Source: Paraburkholderia ginsengiterrae (lineage in GTDB: Bacteria > Pseudomonadota > Gammaproteobacteria > Burkholderiales > Burkholderiaceae). From it: a DNA stretch of 64,000 nucleotides. Where the stretch lies: positions 62,001-126,000 of the forward strand of contig NZ_LXKA01000143.1 of NCBI RefSeq assembly GCF_001645125.1, given 5' to 3'. The position numbers and the translations under genes were made by a program. The notes under the pieces were generated by a model. That model searched no databases. It saw only the letters and a list, made by a program, of their open reading frames with translations, and was not told the origin of the DNA. This document shows, piece after piece, positions 35,601 through 45,131 of the stretch (positions within the stretch are counted from its first letter, which is position 1; the number at the start of each line of letters is the position of its first letter).

Positions 35601-38600
35601 TCAGCTGCAATACAGTTTGGTCGTGGTGGATTTGTTGCCGGTTTTCACCGTGCTCTGGCCGGAACTTGTCGTCGTGTCATCGCCGCCGAACGTGCCTGGC
35701 TCACCGCCCACCGTCGTGGACTCCGCGGGCGATGAACTGCTGGTGCTGGTTGACGAAGTGGAAAGCGTGACGGTCGAACTGACACCCGATGTCGACGTCA
35801 CAGCCTGAACGACGGCATTCGATACGGGCGTTACCGCTTGCGTAACCACGGACGCCGCCGTTTGCGAAGAACCAGGGGGCGGGGGAGTCGTTGGGCTCGT
35901 CGGGGTGACAGGAGTCACCGAGGTCGTAGGCGGCGATGGGCTGGTCGGGGTAACCGGGGTCACGGAGGTCGTAGGGGGCGTTGGGTTCGTCGGGGTGACA
36001 GGTGTCACAGGCGTCACAACCGGCGGCGCCGTCGCCGCCACTGGCACGACTGTGCCGTGGGCGTCAGCAATGCTGACGCCAGCCGCATACGTCACGGCGC
36101 CATTTACCGCGGTGAATGTGGCCAACCCCGGCACAGAAGTCGCGACGTTCGCATTGACCGATATATTGTTGCCGGCGAACGAGTTGATGTTCCCCGCAGT
36201 GGACGCAAGCACGCCGTTGAGCGTGAGATTGTCAGTCGAAGCACCGGTGTTGGCGACCGACAGATCGATGCCGCCCGTCGCGTTGACACCGGCCGTGCCG
36301 ACGATCATCGCGCCAGTGTTGCTTACGCTGACGTTGCCCCCTGCGTTATTGATGCGGTTGACACTCACTGTGCTAGCGTCGGAAGTGTTGAGATGATTGA
36401 CGATCGCGATGTCGCCGGTCGTGGTATTGCTTGCGGAAATTCCCGCGATCTGATTGCCCGCAAGGGTCAGCGTCGTGCCATTGGCAGACGTTGTGCTCAA
36501 CTGCTGCGTGACGTGCAGCGGCGAGAACTGCTGGGTTATCGCCCCGTTTGCCGCGGTCAGCGTCAGGTTGCGCGCGGTGATATCGCCTACCATCAGATCG
36601 CCGCTGCCTTGCGTCACGGACATGTCGCCGCTGGTCGAGATCGAGCCGCCGTTCTGCGAAAAGACGCCAGTGATATTGAGCTGGGAACCGCTACCGGTGC
36701 CGACGATGCTTCCGCCGTTGGTCAAGGACAGCGAAGCAAGACTGGCGACGCCCGTATAAGCCAGAACGCCGCCGCCGGCGGCGACGCTGCCACTGCCGTT
36801 AATGTTGGTCACATTGAGCGTGCCACCCGACATGTACAGATTGGAGCCCGTGTTGAACGTGATGCTGTTGACCGTATCGACACCGTCATAGTATCCATGC
36901 GCCATGCGTGCGCCCGCTGCCACGATGACGTTATCGATGGCAGTCGGGAAGTAACCGGTCGACCAGAAATAGGGGTTGCCCCACAGACTCTCGGCGGTGC
37001 CTGAATAGGTGATAGTCTCCGATCCCGCCATGGCAAGCGACAAGCCCGGCCCCGAGCTGTTGTAAACCGGTTTGATCATCTGCAGGGCGCCGCTGCTGTC
37101 GATCACGTTGCCGAGAACATGACGAAATACACCGGGCGGAGTACTACTGACGGGACCGGAAAGTGCAGCAAAGGTCGTTCCCATCACCGGGACATAGCCG
37201 CCCAGCAAATTTGTTTCCAGCGTTCCACACAGCGAGAGGGACGGCGCAGAGTAGCTCAGGGTGTCGTAGCTGCCGGCGCCGGCGATGTCGATCAGCAGCG
37301 TGCCGGTAGCACTCTGACTATAGCCGCCGTTGATCGACAGCGAACCTATCGCGCCGTCGCCGCCAGGGGCGATCGTGCCGTTGTTGAGCAGGACGCCGGT
37401 GCCCGACGCCACCGAAATCGTGCCGTTACCGGACAGATTTCCCCCGGTGTCGTTGGTGAACGTGCCGGACGTCAGCGTGGCGTTGTGCAGCGCGAGGCTA
37501 CCGGTATTGAGGAGCGAGCCGGCGTTCAGGCTGGCATTGCTCAGTGACAACGTCCCGCCGTTGGTCAATGTCCCTCCGACGCTGAGGTTCGCGGAAGCAT
37601 TGGCGTTCAGCGTTCCTCCGGCAAGGAGTGTCAGGTTGCCGGTGGACAGGGCACCACCGTGGCTGAGGTCGATTGAACCACCGCTCGCCAGCATCAGGTT
37701 GCCGTTGCCGGACGTGCCGAAGCCGTCGCTGACGGATAGTGTTCCACCGTTAGGGCCGAGGGTGGCGTCGCTGACAGTTACTGCGTGGCTGCCGCTTGCG
37801 ATGCCACGGGCGTTGGTGTTGAGGGTCAGCGCGAGCGTGTTCGACGTGCTGGTGACATCGGCGTTGATGTTGATGTTGCCATCGGCGTTCAGGGTCAGGG
37901 ATGCCGCCGCGCCGCTGGTCTTGTTGATGGCAGCGCTAACGGTGATGTCGCCGCCGGTGGCTCCGTCATCGGCGCCGGTGGCGAGGACGACATTGGAGCC
38001 GCTGTTTAGCATGCCCGACACCGTGCCGGCACTGATGGTGGAACCCGCGCCCGTAGAGGCGATCACGTTGCCGGAGTTGGTCGTGTTGCTGGAGCTGCCC
38101 GACACCACTTCGAGCGAGTAGGGATCGATGTACCACTTGCCGCCTGCGCCGACTGTCGGCAGCTTCACCACGTCCAGCGACTGTTTGCCCGATGTTTCGA
38201 CATAGCCGCCCGATCCGGCACGGCCGGTTGCGGAAATATTGCCGTCGAGATAGGCAACCTTGTCCGAATACAGCGTGACGTCGCCGCCCTGGGTCGCACC
38301 ATCGGCGGTCACACTTGAGCTCGCCGTCGTAGTCAGGTTTTGCGAAGCGCGCAGGAAGATCCGCCCGCCCTGATTCACCACGCTGGTTGCGTTGATGGCG
38401 CCACTGTTGTTGATCAGGCCCGCCGCAATGCCGATGTTGCCCGCTTCCGCTGCGATGTCACCGAGGTTGGTGACATTGCCGCCCGTGCCGGTCACATTGA
38501 CCGTCACACCTGGCGTGCCGGTGTCGACGAGTTGCACGGACTGGCCTGCCGCCAGCAGCACCTCGCCGTTCGGGCTGGTGATCACGCCGCTGTTCTTCAC

Positions 38601-39170
38601 GTCGGCGCCGATCAGGTAGACGCTGCCGCCGCCGGCCGTCTTGATGACACCTTGATTCTCGACATGGCCGGCAACGTCGGCGGTACTGAACGTCAGCCGT
38701 CCTGCCAGAAAGTCGCTGTCGCTGATGTTGAGTGCGCTGGCGATGAACCGCGACACGTCGACCACGCCGGACGGTCCGACCAGGATGCCGTTCTGATTGA
38801 TCAGCGCGAAGGTGCCGTTGGACTTGAGCAGGCCGTAGATCTGCGAGGGATCCGAACCGGTCACTCTCGCGAGGAAAGACGATGCCGCCCCCGGCTGGTT
38901 GATGTTGACTACCGCGTTGGCGCCAATGCTGAACGTGCCGAAGCTCGCAATCGCGGAACCGCTGCTTTGGTTGATGTTGAGCGCATTGCCATTTTGCGTG
39001 ATCGTGGCGGTCCCGTACGTAACGTTGCCGCCGGTCGGCAGTGTGTTGGGTGCGGGCGGTGCCGCCATGGACGGGATATTCCACGTCATGAGAATGGCCG
39101 CAACCGCCGTGGCCGACATGCGCAATGGCGAGACGGCTGCCGGCATTTTCAATTGATTTCGACTCGTCAT
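35601..39170 (-). CDS. TpsA: filamentous haemagglutinin-type secreted exoprotein
   Basis: A 1189-residue protein starting at ATG 39170, one base after the TpsB stop. A long signal peptide (ends at MAAPPAP) precedes a TPS haemagglutinin domain (about residues 45-160: NVTYGTATITQNGNALNINQSSGSAIASF; LINQNGILVGPSGVVDVSRFIASALNIS); the usual NPNGI reads NQNGI. The long body is rich in G/N/S beta-helix repeats. It is followed by a Pro/Thr repeat region (15-residue units), a Ser/Thr-rich stretch and a terminal LYCS. It is secreted through TpsB to the surface, with an adhesin or matrix role likely. Overlapping frames upstream to 39308 belong to tpsB. Confidence 0.9.
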   Translation of the reverse strand: MTSRNQLKMPAAVSPLRMSATAVAAILMTWNIPSMAAPPAPNTLPTGGNVTYGTATITQNGNALNINQSSGSAIASFGTFSIGANAVVNINQPGAASSFLARVTGSDPSQIYGLLKSNGTFALINQNGILVGPSGVVDVSRFIASALNISDSDFLAGRLTFSTADVAGHVENQGVIKTAGGGSVYLIGADVKNSGVITSPNGEVLLAAGQSVQLVDTGTPGVTVNVTGTGGNVTNLGDIAAEAGNIGIAAGLINNSGAINATSVVNQGGRIFLRASQNLTTTASSSVTADGATQGGDVTLYSDKVAYLDGNISATGRAGSGGYVETSGKQSLDVVKLPTVGAGGKWYIDPYSLEVVSGSSSNTTNSGNVIASTGAGSTISAGTVSGMLNSGSNVVLATGADDGATGGDITVSAAINKTSGAAASLTLNADGNININADVTSTSNTLALTLNTNARGIASGSHAVTVSDATLGPNGGTLSVSDGFGTSGNGNLMLASGGSIDLSHGGALSTGNLTLLAGGTLNANASANLSVGGTLTNGGTLSLSNASLNAGSLLNTGSLALHNATLTSGTFTNDTGGNLSGNGTISVASGTGVLLNNGTIAPGGDGAIGSLSINGGYSQSATGTLLIDIAGAGSYDTLSYSAPSLSLCGTLETNLLGGYVPVMGTTFAALSGPVSSTPPGVFRHVLGNVIDSSGALQMIKPVYNSSGPGLSLAMAGSETITYSGTAESLWGNPYFWSTGYFPTAIDNVIVAAGARMAHGYYDGVDTVNSITFNTGSNLYMSGGTLNVTNINGSGSVAAGGGVLAYTGVASLASLSLTNGGSIVGTGSGSQLNITGVFSQNGGSISTSGDMSVTQGSGDLMVGDITARNLTLTAANGAITQQFSPLHVTQQLSTTSANGTTLTLAGNQIAGISASNTTTGDIAIVNHLNTSDASTVSVNRINNAGGNVSVSNTGAMIVGTAGVNATGGIDLSVANTGASTDNLTLNGVLASTAGNINSFAGNNISVNANVATSVPGLATFTAVNGAVTYAAGVSIADAHGTVVPVAATAPPVVTPVTPVTPTNPTPPTTSVTPVTPTSPSPPTTSVTPVTPTSPTTPPPPGSSQTAASVVTQAVTPVSNAVVQAVTSTSGVSSTVTLSTSSTSTSSSSPAESTTVGGEPGTFGGDDTTTSSGQSTVKTGNKSTTTKLYCS
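35890..36024. repeat. Three 45-bp tandem repeats inside tpsA
   Basis: Units at 35890-35934, 35935-35979 and 35980-36024 are each 45 bp and similar. They encode 15-residue Pro/Thr blocks (VTPVTPTxPxPPTTS type) near the C-terminus of TpsA. Unit number could vary by slippage, altering the spacer that holds the passenger off the surface. Confidence 0.85.
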
Positions 39171-39171
39171 A

Positions 39172-40803
39172 TCAAAAGCCCAGGCTTGCGCTGACATCGG
39201 CGTGGAAGTCTCCGCGCTTCTCGGTGAGTGAATTGCCGGCCGCGTCGACTCGCGCGACGTCCAGCCTGATGCTGACGTTGCGGCCGAAGGCGTAACGTGC
39301 GCCGACACCCATGCTCGATACGTTCAGGTTCGCTGGAATGCCGCTGCTGCCGACATTGCTGTTGTGGCCATACCCGAAGTCGAAGAAAGCCAGCAGGCGC
39401 AAATTGCCCTTGCTGACGAGTTGAGGCGTATAAATCTCGGTATTGACGAACACGCCGCTATCGGCAACCACCGCGCGCTCCGTGAAACCGCGCACGGCGT
39501 ACATGCCAACCAGGCCGAACTGTTCCGACGACACCAATGGGTTCCTCGTGACCTGCGCAGTGGTGGCGACACGCCATTGCCAGTCGTTGGCGAAGCTTTG
39601 GATGATTGAAGCGTCGCCGTGCAGGATCATGAAGCCGTCGACGGTATCGCGGCTGCCGGGCGTCAGGTACGAATACCGATCGGTGCGGCCGTCGGTGTTG
39701 GTGTATTCCGTGCCGGTCGCAATGTTGCGCGAGATGCCGATGTCGTAATCGATGCTTTGTCCGACGCCGAGCGTCTGGCTGCTATACGTCAGGCTGAGCG
39801 GCATCGTGGAGTAGGGCACGCAGGACGCGACCGGCGGCGTCGGTCCCGCGGTGCTGATTCCCACGCCGTTGACGTTGCAGGTCGAATCGATTTTCTTGTA
39901 GTCGAAGCCGAAGATCAGCTTGCTGGTGGTCTCGCCACGCCGGGCGAAGAAGTGGTTCCAACGGAAGCCGTAGATGTCGCCTTTGCCGGTCAAGCCCAGC
40001 AGGCCGCCGAGTGTCGGCGACGAGCTTGGCGTGTTGATATCGGACTTGCCGTAGAAAAAATCAAGGCTGTCGCCAAGGCTGTACAGCGGGATCCGATAGC
40101 CGACGGAGTAGACGTTGACCCTTACGCCGCTCGGGCTGTCGGGGGAGGTCGTGTACGCCAGCGTGCCCACCTGGTCGAGATTGAACAGGTTGGCGTCCTG
40201 AATGGCGACGCCGGTGCGCCAGCGGCCGGTGGAGGACGCGCCGGTGTTGTCGACCGTGGCGAAGATGTGCAGCGGATTGCTGTCCGCCACCTTGACTTCG
40301 GCGTCGACCGTGCCGGGTTCATTGCCGCTGCTCAGCGTCACGCTGACCTGCTTGGCGGGGTTGTCGTTGCTTAGTTGCACCGCCTCCGAGATTTTGCGCA
40401 GGTTCGGCGACTGGCCGCTCTGGAGTTGCGGCAGCCCGGCGAGGACATTCTTTTCGCTGAAGTGCTGGTTGCCGGTGACGGTGGTTTTGCCAATCCGGTT
40501 TTCGGTCACCTGGATTCTGACGATGCCGCTGGTCAACTCCTGCTCGGGCACATAGACCTGCACAGCGGTGTAGCCCGCTTTGCGATAGGCATTTTCCAGC
40601 GCTTCGAGCGCATGCTGAATGTCGCCGTAGACGCGGTGCGGTCCGCTCATCGGTTGCAACAGCCGTTGCACCTCGTCCGCCGGCAGCAGGCTGTTCCCCT
40701 CCACATCGAAGCGCGTGATAGCGAAGCCGTCGTCGGCAAATGTACTCGTGGCTGCAGCTAGCAATGCCATCCCCGACAGGCATTGCATCAGACGTCGCTT
40801 CAT
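39172..40803 (-). CDS. TpsB: ShlB/FhaC/HecB-family outer-membrane transporter
   Basis: A 543-residue Omp85-superfamily secretion pore: signal peptide (ends STFADD about residue 24), POTRA domains (ITRFDVEGNSLLPADEVQRLL; RIQVTENRIGKTTVTGNQHFSE), then a 16-strand barrel with the conserved loop-6 motif (AVRGFTERAV) and terminal aromatic (ASLGF). It exports TpsA. It is the first gene of the operon, whose promoter must lie upstream of 40803. Stop and tpsA start are separated by one base, indicating tight coupling. Confidence 0.93.
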   Translation of the reverse strand: MKRRLMQCLSGMALLAAATSTFADDGFAITRFDVEGNSLLPADEVQRLLQPMSGPHRVYGDIQHALEALENAYRKAGYTAVQVYVPEQELTSGIVRIQVTENRIGKTTVTGNQHFSEKNVLAGLPQLQSGQSPNLRKISEAVQLSNDNPAKQVSVTLSSGNEPGTVDAEVKVADSNPLHIFATVDNTGASSTGRWRTGVAIQDANLFNLDQVGTLAYTTSPDSPSGVRVNVYSVGYRIPLYSLGDSLDFFYGKSDINTPSSSPTLGGLLGLTGKGDIYGFRWNHFFARRGETTSKLIFGFDYKKIDSTCNVNGVGISTAGPTPPVASCVPYSTMPLSLTYSSQTLGVGQSIDYDIGISRNIATGTEYTNTDGRTDRYSYLTPGSRDTVDGFMILHGDASIIQSFANDWQWRVATTAQVTRNPLVSSEQFGLVGMYAVRGFTERAVVADSGVFVNTEIYTPQLVSKGNLRLLAFFDFGYGHNSNVGSSGIPANLNVSSMGVGARYAFGRNVSIRLDVARVDAAGNSLTEKRGDFHADVSASLGF

Positions 40804-41342
40804 TATTCTTTATGTCCGTCTTTTCCCGGACGATTACCGGATGCCGTTCGTTTCATGGCAACCGTCGTCGCGAGCTGTTATAGGGTCTCCCTTGCCGGCG
40901 TGTTGTCTATGTGCCGACCATGCAGTGCGTTGCTACCGCACGCGCGTAACGCCCATTCACGTTTGTTATCGGCAATGTAAAGCGCAACTTGATAGTGACT
41001 GACCTAAAAAACTTGCGTCTGACGCAGAGGGGGTTCCTGCCCTACGTTATCGAAAGCCTGTTTCGCTCTGGCTGGAAGAACGTGCGCGCAAAAGTGGTGA
41101 ATGTTGTTCCATGCGCTGGTCCGCTCGCGCCGCGCCTGAACGTGTCGCCGGACGTCGTCGAGAAGTACGGACCGCTTCATGATTCGGCCGGTTACGGTCC
41201 GGCAATGCCCCCTGGAATGTTAGGACGCACGCCGCGCATACGGTGCCAGTTGATAAATTGAAGTAATCTTGCACAAAGGCGCCCTAGGAATCCCCGATTT
41301 GCTGAGTTGCTGTTTCGTATAAGCCAAGAACAAGGACGAATG
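40804..41342. other. Intergenic region upstream of tpsB, no supported gene
   Basis: This gap holds the tpsB promoter on the minus strand and the leader of the small plus-strand gene at 41343. Short open frames (for example 40989-41261) have no ribosome-binding site or similarity. Confidence 0.4.
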
Positions 41343-41555
41343 ATGCTCAAGTTCCTCAAGCGATTGTTCAGGACGAACAAGCGGAATCGACCGGGACCAT
41401 CGGAGACTCCCTACTTGCCGATGGTGGATATTTCGACACCCCGCGACGCGCGCGCGTCCGATGTTTGCCACACGGACTCGTCGGCCCATGGTGACCACCA
41501 CACCTCATCACATTCGTTCGACTGCTCGTCCGATGGAGGAGGGCACAGCGGGTAA
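41343..41555 (+). CDS. Small Ser/His/Asp-rich hypothetical protein (70 residues)
   Basis: The frame starts at ATG 41343 (AAGGA six bases upstream; an ATG immediately before is also possible). The N-terminus is basic and amphipathic (MLKFLKRLFRTNKRNR); the middle has PYLPMVD; the C-terminus is rich in Ser, His, Asp and Gly with two Cys (DVCHTDSS; DCSSDGGGHSG). It resembles small proteins seen in Burkholderia whose function is unknown. The spacing of Cys and His could suit metal binding, but this is speculative. Confidence 0.55.
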   Translation: MLKFLKRLFRTNKRNRPGPSETPYLPMVDISTPRDARASDVCHTDSSAHGDHHTSSHSFDCSSDGGGHSG

Positions 41556-41747
41556 GCCGGCGTCAAAATATAACAATGCCGATACCACAACCTCTCCGTG
41601 ATGCATCTCTCGGGCGAAGCGTCGCCCACACCGCGTGTGTTACGAAGGGAAGCGACTCCAGCGTCCACCCGCATTCCCCAGCATAAATGGCGATAGCCCC
41701 GCTTCTGGCATTTGCTTCTCGTTGATCGATTCTATTGGCCGCCATAC

Positions 41748-41771
41748 GCTCCGACGCACACGCGTCGGAGC
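41748..41771 (-). terminator. Hairpin after epoxide hydrolase gene
   Basis: GCTCCGACGC-ACAC-GCGTCGGAGC is a perfect 10-bp stem, ten bases beyond the stop of the minus-strand epoxide hydrolase. There is no U-run, so termination would be weak or Rho-aided. Confidence 0.5.
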
Positions 41772-41781
41772 GCTTGGCGCC

Positions 41782-43134
41782 TTATGTGCGCAAGGACCTT
41801 AACCCCGTGCGCACTTCGTTCGCGAAGATCAGCGGTTCTTCCCATGCCGCGAAGTGTCCGCCCGTTTCAGGCTTATTGAAGTAAATGAGGTTGTGATAGG
41901 CCTTTTCGGTCCAGCTTCTCGGCGCCTGGTAATTTTCGCCTGGGAACGCGCTGATGGCGGCCGGCACGGTGACGTCGGCCGCGAGGAAGAAGTTCGCGTG
42001 CGACTCCCAGTAGAACCGTGCCGCCGAAACCCCCGTATTGGTCAGCCAATACAGCGTGACGTCGTCGAGCACATCGTCTCGTGTCAGCGCGCCGGAGGAA
42101 TGACCGTTGACCGGGTGGCCGAGGACCGCCGCGCTCAACGCAGCGGCGGGCTGGCCGTATCCGTCGCCATGGTCGAGAAGCCAGGAGGCGAGCGCGACAG
42201 GCGAATCGGCGAGACCGTACAGCGTCTGCGGGCGCGTGCCCATTTCGAAGGCGTAGCCGCGCTTCTTTTTGAAGTTGGCGCTCAATTGCTCATACGCGTG
42301 CTTCTCCTCGTCCGACAAGCCGGCAGGCATCGGGTCGCCCGCCGCCAGCGATTTCAGAATCTCCGCCGGAACGGACGCGGGGAAATTGACATGAATGCCG
42401 ATCAGCTCGGGCGGCGCCTGTTTCGCCATGATGTTCGTGACAATGCCACCGAGATCGCCGCCCTGCGAAGCAAAACGCTCATAGCCAAGGCGCTTCATCA
42501 ACGTGACCCACGCTCGCGCGGTGCGCTCCGGTCCCCAGCCCGTTGTGGTCGGCCGCGCCGAAAAGCCATAGCCCGGCAAGGACGGAATCACGAGATGGAA
42601 CGCATCCGAAGCCGGTGCGCCGTACGCAGTTGGATTGACGAGCGGGTCGATGATCTTGAACTGTTCGATGATCGAGCCGGGCCAGCCGTGGGTCACGATC
42701 AGCGGCATCGCGTTTTCGTGCTTCGACCGGACATGGATGAAATGGATATCGAGCCCGTCGACCTCGGTGATGAACTGCGGATATGAATTTAGCCGTGCTT
42801 CGCATTTGCGCCAGTCGTAGCCGCTCGCCCAATATTGAGCGAGCCCCTGAATGGTGGCGAGCTGGATGCCCTGCGATTCGTCGGGCACGGTTTCACGGTC
42901 GGGCCAACGCGTGGCCTTGATGCGCCGCCGCATATCGGTGAGCTGTGTTTCGGGGGCGTGAACGCGGAACGGCCGAATCGCGGTCTTGTCGCCGTTGGCG
43001 GGTTCCGTAATCTTGCCGACGGCCGGGGTCGTGTCCGCGAGGGCAAGCCGGCTCAACGAGCCGGCGGCGAGCGTCGCGGCGGCCACACCGACAAAGTGCC
43101 GGCGCGATGAGGATTGGGGAGCGTCGTTTGACAT
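41782..43134 (-). CDS. Tat-exported epoxide hydrolase (EHN family)
   Basis: A 450-residue alpha/beta hydrolase with an epoxide hydrolase N-terminal domain (IRPFRVHAPETQLTDMRRRIKATRWPD). Its features are the oxyanion motif HGWPGS, nucleophile Asp in SQGGDLGG, and catalytic His in ETGGHFAAWEEP. A twin-arginine signal (SSRRHFVG) and Ala-rich segment direct it to the periplasm. ATG 43134 is preferred over TTG 43149, with GGAG upstream. The next gene upstream on the same strand is another exported alpha/beta hydrolase. It hydrates epoxides, possibly aromatic or juvenile-hormone-like; substrate unknown. Confidence 0.92.
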   Translation of the reverse strand: MSNDAPQSSSRRHFVGVAAATLAAGSLSRLALADTTPAVGKITEPANGDKTAIRPFRVHAPETQLTDMRRRIKATRWPDRETVPDESQGIQLATIQGLAQYWASGYDWRKCEARLNSYPQFITEVDGLDIHFIHVRSKHENAMPLIVTHGWPGSIIEQFKIIDPLVNPTAYGAPASDAFHLVIPSLPGYGFSARPTTTGWGPERTARAWVTLMKRLGYERFASQGGDLGGIVTNIMAKQAPPELIGIHVNFPASVPAEILKSLAAGDPMPAGLSDEEKHAYEQLSANFKKKRGYAFEMGTRPQTLYGLADSPVALASWLLDHGDGYGQPAAALSAAVLGHPVNGHSSGALTRDDVLDDVTLYWLTNTGVSAARFYWESHANFFLAADVTVPAAISAFPGENYQAPRSWTEKAYHNLIYFNKPETGGHFAAWEEPLIFANEVRTGLRSLRT

Positions 43135-43270
43135 GGAATCAGTCTCCAATAGTGATCAGTGTGTTGCCGTTAGCTCGAACAGGTCGTTCGTCATGCACCG
43201 TTTAAACAGAGTTTGAGTTATGCATGCATATACACAGAGAATGGCGAAAGTGATCGCATGCATGCGCCGA

Positions 43271-44320
43271 TCAATCGTGCGTGGCTTGTAGGAAGTCAAG
43301 CATCGTCTTCGCGACGAGCTCGGGTTGCTCTTCCTGGACAAAATGGCCGCTGTCCTGCACTTCGACTGCGTTCAGATTCGTTGCTTTCTGGCTGATGACT
43401 TTCTTCATCCACCCGTAGGCAGGGCCGCCCATCGCGAGAACGGGCATATCGAGCTTGCCGTAGTTCCTGTAATCGACGACGTCTTGCGGCAGTGCCTGAT
43501 ACCAGCCGTCGCTTGCGCGAATGGCCTCGATGCTGTTGTACGCGTGCTCATAGACCGCGCGATCGCGTGCGTCGATTGCACTCTCGTTCTTCAGAAAATA
43601 GGTGAAGATCCAGTCCTGCTCAAGGCCAACCCGGCCGGCGAGCAGCTTTTCGGGTAGACCATGAATCTGGTTAAAGGCGAACCACCACAGGTACGGACGC
43701 GCGCTGCCGAGCTTGTCGCCGACGTTGCCTTGTGGCGGCAGCAGGGGAAACGACAGCAAGCTGTCATCGGGATGCGGCAGTTCGAGCATCACGAGCCGGT
43801 CGGTGGCCTGCGGATAGTTCGCCGCATAGGCGAACGCAACGGCCGAACCGATGTCGTGGCCGGCAACGCTGGCCTTCTCGTAACCGAGTGACTTCACGAG
43901 TTCGTGAATATCTGCAGCCATGGTCTTCTTGTCATAGCCGTTGTCGGGCTTCGACGAAGCACCCATGCCGCGCAGATCGACCGCAATCACCGTGTAGTGT
44001 TCAGCAAGCGCCGGCATGATCTTGTGGAACGTCCACCAGGTTTCAGGCCAGCCGGGCAGCAACACCAAAGGCTCACCCTTGCCGCCGACAACGTAGTGCA
44101 GCCGCACACCGTTAACCTCGGCGTACCCATTGCTGAAGCCGGGAAGCGACTTCACCAGCGCTGCGTCCGATACGCCCGCGGCCCGCGCCGTCACGTGCTG
44201 ATGCACCGGTGCTGGGCGCTGCGCGGCCGTTGCTGGCAACTGCGCGTAGCCAGGGAAAGCGGCCGCCATCAGCGCAGCACAGATGGCACTCGCGGTGGCA
44301 ATCCTGATCAATGATTTCAT
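43271..44320 (-). CDS. Exported alpha/beta hydrolase, epoxide-hydrolase-like
   Basis: A 349-residue protein starting at ATG 44320 (AGGA six bases upstream) with a Sec-type signal peptide (ends FPGYAQ, about residue 27). Its alpha/beta hydrolase core shows HG-type oxyanion loop LLPGWPETWW, nucleophile Asp in GHDIGSAVA, and C-terminal SGHFVQEEQPE with the catalytic His. This matches the soluble epoxide hydrolase/haloalkane dehalogenase-like group. It is co-directional with the Tat-exported epoxide hydrolase 137 bp downstream. Substrate not known. Confidence 0.88.
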   Translation of the reverse strand: MKSLIRIATASAICAALMAAAFPGYAQLPATAAQRPAPVHQHVTARAAGVSDAALVKSLPGFSNGYAEVNGVRLHYVVGGKGEPLVLLPGWPETWWTFHKIMPALAEHYTVIAVDLRGMGASSKPDNGYDKKTMAADIHELVKSLGYEKASVAGHDIGSAVAFAYAANYPQATDRLVMLELPHPDDSLLSFPLLPPQGNVGDKLGSARPYLWWFAFNQIHGLPEKLLAGRVGLEQDWIFTYFLKNESAIDARDRAVYEHAYNSIEAIRASDGWYQALPQDVVDYRNYGKLDMPVLAMGGPAYGWMKKVISQKATNLNAVEVQDSGHFVQEEQPELVAKTMLDFLQATHD

Positions 44321-45131
44321 AGCATGTCCTGAGTCAATATCGAAGTTCAATGGAAGGCGTGCCGAATCTCGAGGCCGGGCTGCGCGAAGTCTGCCGCGTG
44401 CGTGTGAGAAGGCAGGTGCGCGCGATCTCGCCCCTTGTTTCACTGCCTGCATTGCGTTGAGTGTTCAGATCAATGTCCGCTCTCATGTTGCATATGCAAT
44501 AGTCGCCGTTGAACGTATTAGATATTGCGGACGTATCTGGGATGTGTCGTGAAGCACGCCGTGTGTATGTCCATGTATCTGGACACGCTACGGATACATG
44601 GCTGTACATGGAAAGAGGGTGATGTAAAGAATCTCAACGCCGTCTTTCGATCTGATAGTGTTCATGTGCTATCCAGCGCTCGCGGCCGACTTCGGGCTAA
44701 CCATATTGCGGCATAGCGCCCCCGCTGTGCCGCGGTCTCATCCTCAGGCGCCTGGGCTCCTTTCATGCACGCCGTGCCGATCCCCATGGCTAAAAATAAG
44801 CCGGGGAGACCGAAAATGTCCACATTCATTTCCGGGCGGACATCCTGTGCGCCGATATTTCCGGCGAGTTGAGCGTCGCCTGTCGCCGGTGATCATCTGG
44901 GAGGGATCCTTGCGCTGTTGGTCGGCACGGAACTGGGTGCTGTGCCGTTCGAATTTCCCTTTGTCTCCATCAGCAAGGGCAGTGAACCCTGCGGCGTCAG
45001 GGCTCTGCTGGATCTGTGCTGGGCTTTCATTTTCTTCGTCATACGGCTTATGTGGCTGCCAAATGTAGCTCTCGCCGTGCGGCCCTGTCGCGACACCCAT
45101 TTTCAAAGGGTAAACGATAATTTTGTGCGTA
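44321..45131. other. Long intergenic region, no confidently supported gene
   Basis: This is about 0.8 kb between the exported hydrolase and the catabolic locus. It has minus-strand open frames (44744-45106, 120 codons; 44893-45096) with no recognisable domain and no convincing ribosome-binding site. They overlap each other in different frames, so I do not call them genes. Composition is mixed and may mark an insertion boundary of the catabolic locus. Confidence 0.4.

Noticed and set aside
35890-36024. CRISPR or intergenic satellite
   Set aside because: The repeats are in frame within tpsA and encode Pro/Thr blocks.
35838-37004. Plus-strand frames within tpsA
   Set aside because: These are antisense shadows of repeat-rich coding sequence, Arg/Gly-rich with no family.
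44744-45106. 120-codon minus-strand gene
   Set aside because: There is no ribosome-binding site or domain, and another unlike frame overlaps it; too weak to call.
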